Shown: in pieces, positions 28,198 to 34,887 of the stretch
Layout of the letters: each line of letters opens with the position of its first letter
Position numbering within the stretch: the stretch's first letter is position 1
Assembly (NCBI GenBank): GCA_016874755.1
Contig: VGTH01000005.1
Span: forward strand, 115,547 to 176,890
Origin: Deltaproteobacteria bacterium
Lineage (GTDB): Bacteria; Desulfobacterota; Binatia; UBA9968
Length of the DNA: 61,344 nt
Reading direction: 5' to 3'
The notes under the pieces: generated by a model
The model's database searches: none
The model's input: only the letters and a program-made list of their open reading frames with translations
Told to the model about the DNA's origin: nothing
Translations under genes and position numbers: made by a program

Positions 28198-29593
28198 GGG
28201 AACTTCCTCCGGATAACTTCTGCATCAAAGCACCGGTCGTCACGCGTTCTTGGGCGTCGCTGTCAGCGAAGTAGACGTCTGCGGCGCACACGATGTTGTC
28301 ATCGAGATCGATCTTCACGTAAGTCGGCACGCCGCGGCGCCAGTTATCGAGCGCATTACTCTCCAGCTCGGCGACAAACGCCGTCAATGCACTAGCTGCA
28401 CGATCCGCGTCGGCCTGCCAGATGGCATCGGGCATGCGCATCAGGTCGGCCCAAGTCCCGCTGTTCAAATAGACCGGCATCGCGTCGCTGTTCGCGCCGA
28501 GCCGCACATGCTTGGCGAGGTGGGTGTGGCCATAGACGACGACCTTAAAACCAGCCGCGGCCGCAGCACGTGCAGGGGTGAGATAGGTATCCAATTCCTT
28601 GTCTACCGCGAAGGCGTCGCGGTGTTTGTTGACGGTGCTGCGGATAGCTTTGAACAACGCGCTGCGGCGCGCGGCACGCACTTTGTCGCTCACCGCCTCT
28701 GCCACTTGGCCGAGAAAATCGCTGACCGCGCCCACCTGGGCGGCGTCGCCGCCACTGGCGATATCTTGGGCGAGATCAAACAGCTGTTGGTCGCTTTGGT
28801 CGCCTGCGCCAATGAATTCTTGGTCCTGGGGTTCTCGGTTCTCGTCGAAATCGACTGCCCAGGTCTGCCGGAACCGTTGAAAGAATTGCCAGACATCGCG
28901 AAATCCGGCAGCCCCCAGCGCCGCAACGATCGGCAGCGCGCCTGCGTCCTCAGGCTTTAGTAGATCGATAAAGGCGTATTGTCGTTTCAAAGGGTTCATC
29001 ACGTCGATCACCAAGCGGCTCCCCGGCAAAACTGGAAATTCGGGCTTAACCGGCAGCGCGCGCGACAGCTGTGAGCGCACCCGGCGCAGAGCGCCATGGG
29101 GCACTGCGTTCCATTCATCGAAGCGATTGCCGTGTTCGATCAAAACCGGCCCGCAGGTAAAGGCTTCGTTGTCGTAGATGAAGTCGATGCGCCCAGGACC
29201 CATGCGGTCGAGAAAAAGTTGCCGCACTCCTGGCAGCGCCAGCTCGATATCGTGATTGCCGAGCATCAGCGTCAGCGCGCCGTCGCGTTTGGCAAAGCGT
29301 TGCAGCGCTTCCCACACTTGGGCAGTGTCATCGAGAATGCGCGCGAGTTTTTTGCGCGCCGTTTCGGGGTCGGGGGTGAAGGCGAGAAATGGTTCTTCAG
29401 CGAGAAAATCAACGATGTCCCCGGCGATCACTAGCCGGGTATCGCTGCTTGGCGTGCGGCCCGGAAGCCGATCGATGAATTGCTTTAGAAGAACATGAGT
29501 ACGCGGCGGACAGATTTGAAACCCGGGCCGTCCGTTTTCACCAGGGGAACCGCCCAAGTGCAGATCTGAAATGACGTAGATGGAAGTGTGCAT
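28190..29593 (-). CDS. Calcineurin-like metallophosphoesterase
   Basis: 467 residues, longer than a simple phosphoesterase. The metal-binding motifs are all present: ISDLHLGG (Asp and His), AGDIVDFL (GDxxD), LMLGNHDIE (GNHD), EHGNRFDEW, and VYGHTHLAK near the C-terminus. Between them lies an insertion of about 200 residues with few recognisable features. Candidate substrates are nucleotides, cyclic nucleotides, nucleic acid or phosphoesters of lipids; the sequence does not decide. It is first in the operon with the trypsin-TIR and TPR/Rossmann genes. The stop at 28190 overlaps the following ATG, so translation is coupled. Confidence 0.88.
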   Translation of the reverse strand: MHTSIYVISDLHLGGSPGENGRPGFQICPPRTHVLLKQFIDRLPGRTPSSDTRLVIAGDIVDFLAEEPFLAFTPDPETARKKLARILDDTAQVWEALQRFAKRDGALTLMLGNHDIELALPGVRQLFLDRMGPGRIDFIYDNEAFTCGPVLIEHGNRFDEWNAVPHGALRRVRSQLSRALPVKPEFPVLPGSRLVIDVMNPLKRQYAFIDLLKPEDAGALPIVAALGAAGFRDVWQFFQRFRQTWAVDFDENREPQDQEFIGAGDQSDQQLFDLAQDIASGGDAAQVGAVSDFLGQVAEAVSDKVRAARRSALFKAIRSTVNKHRDAFAVDKELDTYLTPARAAAAAGFKVVVYGHTHLAKHVRLGANSDAMPVYLNSGTWADLMRMPDAIWQADADRAASALTAFVAELESNALDNWRRGVPTYVKIDLDDNIVCAADVYFADSDAQERVTTGALMQKLSGGSSHG

Positions 29594-29960
29594 GGTAGTC
29601 TTTGTTGCATACCGCGATGCTTACCCGCGACTCAGATGCGAATTCGACCACAGCGCGTTCGTTCGCCGCGTACTTTGAACGAGATGGGATTGCTGGGTGG
29701 TTGAGACGATGCCCTGGCCGGTGGTGCGCGCCCTCGCTGGCGTAGCAGTTCCTAATCCCCTAGCACGACGACGCGCTTGGAATATCGCGACCGGGCTTGA
29801 GCTGTCAAGCCGGACTTCAGTGGCAGCAATGAAGACGTTGTTAGGATTGAAAGTGGTCGAGGGGACAAAGCCCGTCGTGAACTCTAATTGGTCACGCGCT
29901 GTGTGACGCATCTTAGATGCGTCGCTCGCTGCCAGTCTTTGTGTGCCGCGAATCTGGCCG
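29594..29960. other. Gene-free stretch upstream of the phosphoesterase operon (367 bases)
   Basis: No gene is supported here, though both strands stay open for about 60-90 codons, which is not unusual at this GC. It must contain the promoter of the minus-strand operon, but I see no convincing -35/-10 pair. A near-perfect palindrome lies at 29905-29923. Confidence 0.5.
29905..29923. repeat. 19-base palindrome between the cupin gene and the conflict-type operon
   Basis: The arms GACGCATCT and AGATGCGTC flank a single central base and are perfectly complementary. It could be an operator or a small hairpin; it is not followed by a T run on either strand, so it is not a classical terminator. Confidence 0.5.
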
Positions 29961-30512
29961 TCAGGCGACTCCGCGGAAGTTGGGACGCTTCTCTATCACC
30001 ATCGTGCCGGCCTCGTGGTTGTAGCGGCCGCGCGCGATGTTCTCCAGATTAACGCCGGTGACGCGGATGAAGCGCGCGCCGGCGGGGTAAGCAATCGAAT
30101 GGATGGCGCGGTCCTGAAATATACCGGCCTGGCCGCGCTCCATGCGGTAGGTCTTCGCCCTTTCTATCGTCGCCTTGCCGGCAACCGAGCCGTCGTCGGT
30201 GCGCTTCCATTCGGTCATCTCAGTATGCTTGACCGCCTGCCCATAAATCGCCCACGAGTCGCCATGATCATGGGGGCCGCCGACATAATCTCGGTCCATG
30301 ATATGCGCGAGGATCTGGAAGCCGAGTTCCGAATCTTCATACAATAGATTGGCGCCGCCGCTGGCATTCGGGCCGCATGTGGCAGCGACGAAATCGTCGT
30401 TCATCAGCAAGTCCTGCAGCTTTTTCCGCACCGCATCCCGTCCCATTGGGCCGGAGTCGGTCTTGAGGATATCACCGCAGTCGGCGGCAAATTCTTTAAG
30501 CGTGTAAGCCAT
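29961..30512 (-). CDS. Cupin-type protein (cysteine-dioxygenase-like)
   Basis: 183 residues. The start at ATG 30512 is supported by GGAGGA 7 bases upstream; the frame is open 23 codons further. A metal-binding cupin motif is seen in GGPHDHGDSWAIYG (His-x-His) near residue 88, with a second motif in the C-terminal half (RAIHSIAYPAG). The size and motif are those of the cysteine-dioxygenase and related thiol or small-acid dioxygenase group. The substrate is not determined, and the family has many non-dioxygenase members. It is on the same strand as the phosphoesterase operon, 367 bases upstream of it, and is probably separately transcribed. Confidence 0.75.
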   Translation of the reverse strand: MAYTLKEFAADCGDILKTDSGPMGRDAVRKKLQDLLMNDDFVAATCGPNASGGANLLYEDSELGFQILAHIMDRDYVGGPHDHGDSWAIYGQAVKHTEMTEWKRTDDGSVAGKATIERAKTYRMERGQAGIFQDRAIHSIAYPAGARFIRVTGVNLENIARGRYNHEAGTMVIEKRPNFRGVA

Positions 30513-30552
30513 GCCATATCCTCCGAAATAATCCAGCAGTTTTTTCAGGCGA

Positions 30553-30581
30553 GCTTTAGCGCCGGTTCCGACGATTGTCAA
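30553..30581 (-). promoter_or_regulatory. Candidate promoter TTGACA-N17-TAAAGC for the cupin gene
   Basis: On the minus strand a consensus -35 (30576-30581) is followed after 17 bases by TAAAGC (30553-30558), about 41 bases before the ATG at 30512. The -35 continues as TTGACAATC, the same string seen at 16845 and 59569. Confidence 0.45.
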
Positions 30582-30690
30582 TTGCTATGTTAGATCTGGA
30601 TTTGGGGTATTTGTTGAGGCCTCCAATAAAATTGCGGAGTACGGCTAGCCCTCGTTTTACCTTGTCCCCTGCATCAGCCAGTCTGTCTAT

Positions 30691-30730
30691 CCATTTATAC
30701 ATATTTATACGCGGAATTAAGTATAAATGG
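30691..30730. repeat. Perfect 10-base inverted repeat in the integrase-side AT-rich gap
   Basis: CCATTTATAC (30691-30700) and GTATAAATGG (30721-30730) are exact inverse complements separated by 20 AT-rich bases. It lies just before the integrase remnant. It may be a leftover operator or a recombinase arm site. Confidence 0.55.
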
Positions 30731-30766
30731 GTAAACTTGTTATAAATCTGGAAGCCAGACCGACGT

Positions 30767-31075
30767 TGCGGCGCGAGACACAGCGAAATCATTGCGCTGC
30801 GTTGGGGAGATGTCGATTTCAGCATAGGCGTCATTTCTATCACCAAGTCGCGCTACCGAGAAACCGCCAGTCCAACCAAAACCGTCGCCAGCGAACGCGA
30901 GATCGAGAAATCGATCATGGAATTGCTGAAGGCGATGAAGCCGCTTCACGTCGAAGAAACCGATTTTGTTTTCAAGAACCGCGAAGGGCAACCCATCAAA
31001 CAAGACAAGTGGCGCAACAAATATTGGTACCGCGCACTGCGTGCTTGCGACATCCGGCCAAGAAAATTCTACGCA
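30767..31075 (+). pseudogene. Phage-type tyrosine integrase fragment
   Basis: This open stretch encodes the middle of a tyrosine recombinase: SEIIALRWGDVDFSIGVISI (the conserved region around the first catalytic Arg), then KTVASEREIE, DFVFKNREGQPI and IRPRKFYA. It is missing the N-terminal arm-binding and core-binding domains and, at the other end, the C-terminal catalytic box with HxxR and Tyr, which should follow right after FYA. After that the frame continues into unrelated residues and the tRNA gene. It has no start codon of its own. It is a remnant of an element that integrated at the adjacent tRNA-Pro. Confidence 0.82.
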
Positions 31076-31108
31076 ATGAACAAGAAAGAGGATTTGATGA
31101 AAGAAAAA

Positions 31109-31185
31109 TGGTCGGGGCGAGTGGATTTGAACCACCGACTTCACGGTCCCGAACCGTGCGCTCTACCAAGCTGAGCCACGCCCCG
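31109..31185 (-). tRNA. tRNA-Pro (anticodon CGG)
   Basis: Reading minus from 31185, the acceptor stem CGGGGCG pairs with CGCCCCG. The anticodon arm CACGG-TTCGGGA-CCGTG presents CGG, which reads the Pro codon CCG. The T arm GGTGG-TTCAAAT-CCACT is regular (with a final G-T mismatch). Discriminator A is followed by an encoded CCA, so the gene is 77 bases. It is flanked on its 3' side by an integrase fragment. Confidence 0.95.
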
Positions 31186-31239
31186 ACTCGGGACAAACTA
31201 ACAACACCGAAGGTAGAAAACAAGCGCAGGCGCGCCGCT

Positions 31240-31317
31240 CCAGATTACAAATTCCATATTCCAGATCACCGCGACTCAGTACCAAATTTGGAATCTGTAA
31301 TTTGGCATCTGGAATCT
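31240..31317. repeat. Dispersed intergenic repeat related to 48188-48204
   Basis: This AT-rich segment between the tRNA and rpe contains the string CCAGATTACAAATTCCA (31240-31256), which recurs exactly at 48188-48204. It also has inverted units of ATTCCAGAT/ATCTGGAAT downstream. Confidence 0.5.
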
Positions 31318-31320
31318 CCC

Positions 31321-31343
31321 TCAGCGCCGTTACGCGGCGCTGA
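31321..31343 (-). other. Hairpin overlapping the rpe stop
   Basis: TCAGCGCCG and CGGCGCTGA form a 9-base perfect stem with a 5-base loop, covering the TAA of rpe. There is no T run after it, so it may only weakly stop transcription or protect the mRNA 3' end. Confidence 0.4.
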
Positions 31344-31995
31344 CGGCCTGTCGCATTTGCCGAATCGTTTCCGCGTAGTTGGACGTTTTAAAAATTCCCG
31401 AGCCTGACACGATCACTTCGCTGCCGGCTTCAACCACGCGGGCGATGTTGTCGGATTTGACGCCGCCGTCGACTTCGATCAGGATCGACTGCTGCGCCTG
31501 GTCAATCATTCTTCTTACCTCGACAATCTTCGGCAACACATCGGGAATAAACGCCTGGCCGCCGAAGCCGGGGAAGACGGTCATCATCAAGATCATGTCG
31601 ATATCCGGAAAACAGGCGGCGACTTTGCTCAGCGGCACATCGGGATTGACCGCGATGGACGCTTTGGCGCCGAGCTCACGAATTTTTCTAAGGGTGGCGT
31701 TGGGATTGGCGCAAGTGTCGGGATGAATCGAAACCCAATCGGCGCCGGCTTTGATGAACTCCGGCGCATACTTGCCCGGGTCGGTGATCATTAGATGCAC
31801 GTCGACCGGAATCGTGGTCACTTTTCGCACCCATTCGACGACCACCGGACCGATGGTTATGTTGGGTACGAAGTGACCGTCCATGACGTCGACGTGGAGC
31901 CAATCGGCGCCGGCTGCTTCAACCGCCTGGATCTCGTCCTTGAGCCGGCTGAAATCGGCAGAAAGAATCGACGGAGCAATCTTGATCGAAGACAT
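31330..31995 (-). CDS. rpe: Ribulose-phosphate 3-epimerase
   Basis: 221 residues with the family hallmarks: IAPSILSADFSRLKDEI at the start, DWLHVDVMDGHFVPNITIG (metal-binding His and Asp), VHLMI and EVDGGVKSDN with the phosphate-binding loop near the C-terminus. It interconverts ribulose 5-phosphate and xylulose 5-phosphate in the pentose-phosphate pathway. Its ATG at 31995 directly abuts the TAA of rsmB, so the two are coupled. It is the last gene of the priA-def-fmt-rsmB-rpe run, a common bacterial order. Confidence 0.97.
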   Translation of the reverse strand: MSSIKIAPSILSADFSRLKDEIQAVEAAGADWLHVDVMDGHFVPNITIGPVVVEWVRKVTTIPVDVHLMITDPGKYAPEFIKAGADWVSIHPDTCANPNATLRKIRELGAKASIAVNPDVPLSKVAACFPDIDMILMMTVFPGFGGQAFIPDVLPKIVEVRRMIDQAQQSILIEVDGGVKSDNIARVVEAGSEVIVSGSGIFKTSNYAETIRQMRQAVSAA

Positions 31996-33360
31996 TTAGT
32001 TGACCTTTCTCATGCGCGCCGCAAAGAAGCCGTCGCTGTTGTCGCGGTGCGGCAGCGCTAAAAAATATTTTCCCTGCACCAGCGATTTTGCTGGCTCAGG
32101 AAGATAGTTTGCGGCGGCTTCCAACTCGAATCCATCGTGTTCAGATAAAAATCGTCGAACCACTTCGTCATTTTCTTCGGCCATCAGCGTACAAGTAGAA
32201 TAAACTAGAACGCCGCCAGGTTTAAGATATCCGCTTGCGTTGTTCAATATCTTGCGTTGCAGAGCGCTTAGCCTCTTGACGTCGCTTTGATCGCGCTGCC
32301 ATTTGATTTCCGGATGGGAGCGCAGCGTGCCGAAGCCGCTGCAGGGCGCGTCGACTAAAATGCGGTCGTAGTTGGTAGATAATGCGGCTGGTAATGTTTC
32401 ACCCATGTCGTGGCACAACGCTTCTATCGAACGCAGCCCCAGCCGCGACCTGTTGTCGTTGATCTTGGCGATGCCGCTAGGCGACCTATCAACGGCGATG
32501 ACCGAGCCACGGTCATCCATCAACTCGGCCACGTGAGTTGCCTTGCCGCCGGGCGCGGCGCAGGCGTCGAGAATCCGCTCGTTGGGCTGCGGATCGAGCA
32601 GATACGATACAAGTTGCGAGGCTTCGCCTTGCACTTGAAAGTATCCCTCAGCGAATCCCGGAATACGATCGATGGCAGGTGCGGACTTAAGCCAAATGCC
32701 TACGGGAGAATTTCGCGTCGGCAACGCCTCGATACCGTTCTCGGCGAGCTGGGTAAGCAAAACGTCTCGGGAGATCTTTCTAACGTTGACGCGAACGACG
32801 AGCGGTGCTTGATCGTTGCTGGCACTCATCAGAGCGATTGCTTCGTCGCTGCCAAAATAATCGCGCCATTTCTCGACCAACCATTGCGGATGGGAATACT
32901 CTTGAGCCAGTGTAGCCACCGATGAATTTGACAACCGCGGTTGCGCTCTGTCGTCGCGTTGGCGCAGAACGTTTCTCAACACGCCGTTGACGAATCCTCC
33001 AGCCCTACTGCCCTGCAACTTTTTTGCAATCTCGACCGCTTCATTGACGGCGGCATAGTCAGGCACTTTGTCGAGAAACAACAACTGATACAGAGTCAGC
33101 CGCAGAAGGTTTCTGATGAGCGGATCGGCTTCCGACAAAGGCCGGCGTAGATGGGGCTGCAGGCGCCCATCGATTTTGCCGCGCCAACGCAGGGTGCCGT
33201 GCACGACCTCGGTCAAGAGCCCGCGATCGCGCTCGTCGAAGGGCTGCGATCTCATGCTGCTATCGAGGAGAATGTCAGCGTAGGCTTTGCGCGTATCGAC
33301 TTTGCTTAGGATTTCGGCGGCAAGCTGGCGAACGTTGGTCTTCTCATCCGAGGCGGTCAC
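31996..33360 (-). CDS. rsmB: 16S rRNA m5C967 methyltransferase
   Basis: 454 residues from the GTG at 33360. The frame is open 30 codons further, but the GTG has AAGGA in front of it and leaves only a 17-base overlap with fmt. An N-terminal NusB-like RNA-binding domain (about 10-140) precedes the methyltransferase domain. SAM motif DACAAPGGKATHVAEL, the catalytic PCSGFGTLRS cysteine and the second cysteine in YSTCTLMAEEN are all present. It makes m5C967 in 16S rRNA. Identification is firm. Confidence 0.94.
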   Translation of the reverse strand: MTASDEKTNVRQLAAEILSKVDTRKAYADILLDSSMRSQPFDERDRGLLTEVVHGTLRWRGKIDGRLQPHLRRPLSEADPLIRNLLRLTLYQLLFLDKVPDYAAVNEAVEIAKKLQGSRAGGFVNGVLRNVLRQRDDRAQPRLSNSSVATLAQEYSHPQWLVEKWRDYFGSDEAIALMSASNDQAPLVVRVNVRKISRDVLLTQLAENGIEALPTRNSPVGIWLKSAPAIDRIPGFAEGYFQVQGEASQLVSYLLDPQPNERILDACAAPGGKATHVAELMDDRGSVIAVDRSPSGIAKINDNRSRLGLRSIEALCHDMGETLPAALSTNYDRILVDAPCSGFGTLRSHPEIKWQRDQSDVKRLSALQRKILNNASGYLKPGGVLVYSTCTLMAEENDEVVRRFLSEHDGFELEAAANYLPEPAKSLVQGKYFLALPHRDNSDGFFAARMRKVN

Positions 33361-34285
33361 CGGTTTTGATCCTTGCTCCTTTGACAAACTCGGTTCCCGG
33401 GAGCCGTTTTTTGTTCTCCAGCTGAACTTCAGTGAGTGAGAGTACTCCACTGCCGGCGCCGACCCAGAATCCGCCGCTGTCGGCGCGCAGAACTTCGCCT
33501 GGAGCTCTTTCGGCCTGGTCGTTTACCAGTTGCGCCCGGTGCACTTTCAAAAGTTTTCCGGCGATATGTGTAAAAGCGCCGGGCCACGGGTCGAGCCCGC
33601 GCACCCGGCGTTCGATGGCACTGGCTGACTGAGACCAATCGATCTGGCCGTCTTCTTTTTTCAAGATTGGCGCGACACTGGCCAATGATTCATCTTGCTC
33701 TTGCGCTTGCAGCGACCCTTCTTTAAGTCGACGCAAGGTTTCGCGCAGTAAGTTGGCGCCGATGGGCCTCAGCTTTGCCTGGAGGGAGCCGGTGGTTTCG
33801 TCGGCCGCCAGCGCCACGGCGTGCTGGAGAAAAATCGCTCCCGCGTCCATTTTTTCGACCAGCCGCATGGTCGATACACCGCCCTCGGTCTCACCGTTAA
33901 TAATGGTCCAGGCCGCCGGTGCGGCGCCGCGATACTTCGGCAACAGCGAGTAGTGAATGTTCAGACAGCCCTGCGGCGCCAGCTCCAGGACAGCCTTGGG
34001 CAAGATTCTGCCATAGGCGACCACGACTATTATCTCCGGCTGCCAACTCTTGAGCGTCTCGATAAATTCCGGCGTGCGGATTTTTTCCGGGGCGATCACT
34101 GGGATATTGTGCGCTTCTGCCAACTTGCGCACCGGTGAGGGTTGGGTTTGTTGGCCGCGGCCTGAGGGTCGGTCCGGTTGGGTGACCACACCGACGACCG
34201 AATCTTCACTTTTGAGCAGCTCTTCTAAGGTCGCCGCTGCAATCGGCGGCGTGCCCATGAAAACAATACGCCAGGCAGCAGGCAT
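33344..34285 (-). CDS. fmt: Methionyl-tRNA formyltransferase
   Basis: 313 residues. RIVFMGTPPIAAATLEEL at the start, the formyl-transfer segment NIHYSLLPKYRGAAPAAW and the VSTMRLVEKMDAGAI block define Fmt. It formylates the methionine on initiator tRNA using 10-formyl-THF. The C-terminal OB-like domain closes with the coupled overlap into rsmB. Its partner, the deformylase, is immediately upstream (42 bases). The complete fmt-def pair is expected in bacteria. Confidence 0.97.
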   Translation of the reverse strand: MPAAWRIVFMGTPPIAAATLEELLKSEDSVVGVVTQPDRPSGRGQQTQPSPVRKLAEAHNIPVIAPEKIRTPEFIETLKSWQPEIIVVVAYGRILPKAVLELAPQGCLNIHYSLLPKYRGAAPAAWTIINGETEGGVSTMRLVEKMDAGAIFLQHAVALAADETTGSLQAKLRPIGANLLRETLRRLKEGSLQAQEQDESLASVAPILKKEDGQIDWSQSASAIERRVRGLDPWPGAFTHIAGKLLKVHRAQLVNDQAERAPGEVLRADSGGFWVGAGSGVLSLTEVQLENKKRLPGTEFVKGARIKTGDRLG

Positions 34286-34327
34286 AAGAAGTAGAATTGC
34301 AAGTTCAGAGCAGATGAAACCTGGGCG

Positions 34328-34870
34328 TCAAATCATCGCCCGCGGACTTTCCGATTTCGGTTCGACGCCGTCACGCAACATTTTTTTGCGCTTGCGTGTG
34401 TAGAGATCTCGCTTCAGGCGACTGATGCGATCGATAAAGAGTTTGCCGTCAAGGTGATCGAGCTCGTGTTGGAGTGCTACAGCGAGAAGCCCGTCGGCTT
34501 CGATCTTCACCGGGTTTTCGTTTTCATCGATGGCGGTGATTTCCACCTGCGCGGCGCGGCGCACCTCGGCGGTGTAATCGACCACGCTCAGGCAGCCCTC
34601 TTCCCAGACCACTTCGCCTTCGGCGCGCGCCACGACCGGATTGATAAGCTTGTAGACCTGTTTATGGGGGTTTTCGTGATCGATGTCGAGGACTACGATG
34701 CGCTGCGAAACCCCCACCTGCGGTGCCGCTAAGCCGATACCCGGCGCCGCATACATGGTGTCGAGCATGTCTTGCACCAGTTGTTGGGTGGCCGCCGTAA
34801 CGTTTTTCACCGGCTGCGCTACCCTGGTCAAGACCGGATCTGGATATTTGTGTATTTCCAAGATTGCCAT
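34328..34870 (-). CDS. def: Peptide deformylase
   Basis: 180 residues with the three deformylase motifs: GIGLAAPQVG, EEGCLSV and QHELDHLDG (metal-binding Cys, His, His plus the catalytic Glu). It removes the formyl group from nascent proteins. It starts 17 bases after the priA stop on the same strand, and is followed by fmt. Length is normal. Confidence 0.97.
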   Translation of the reverse strand: MAILEIHKYPDPVLTRVAQPVKNVTAATQQLVQDMLDTMYAAPGIGLAAPQVGVSQRIVVLDIDHENPHKQVYKLINPVVARAEGEVVWEEGCLSVVDYTAEVRRAAQVEITAIDENENPVKIEADGLLAVALQHELDHLDGKLFIDRISRLKRDLYTRKRKKMLRDGVEPKSESPRAMI

Positions 34871-34887
34871 AAGCTACTGAAACAAAT

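Noticed and set aside
29621-29911. 96-codon frame in the gap upstream of the phosphoesterase
   Set aside because: No start signal, no family motif, and an overlapping frame of similar length exists on the other strand.
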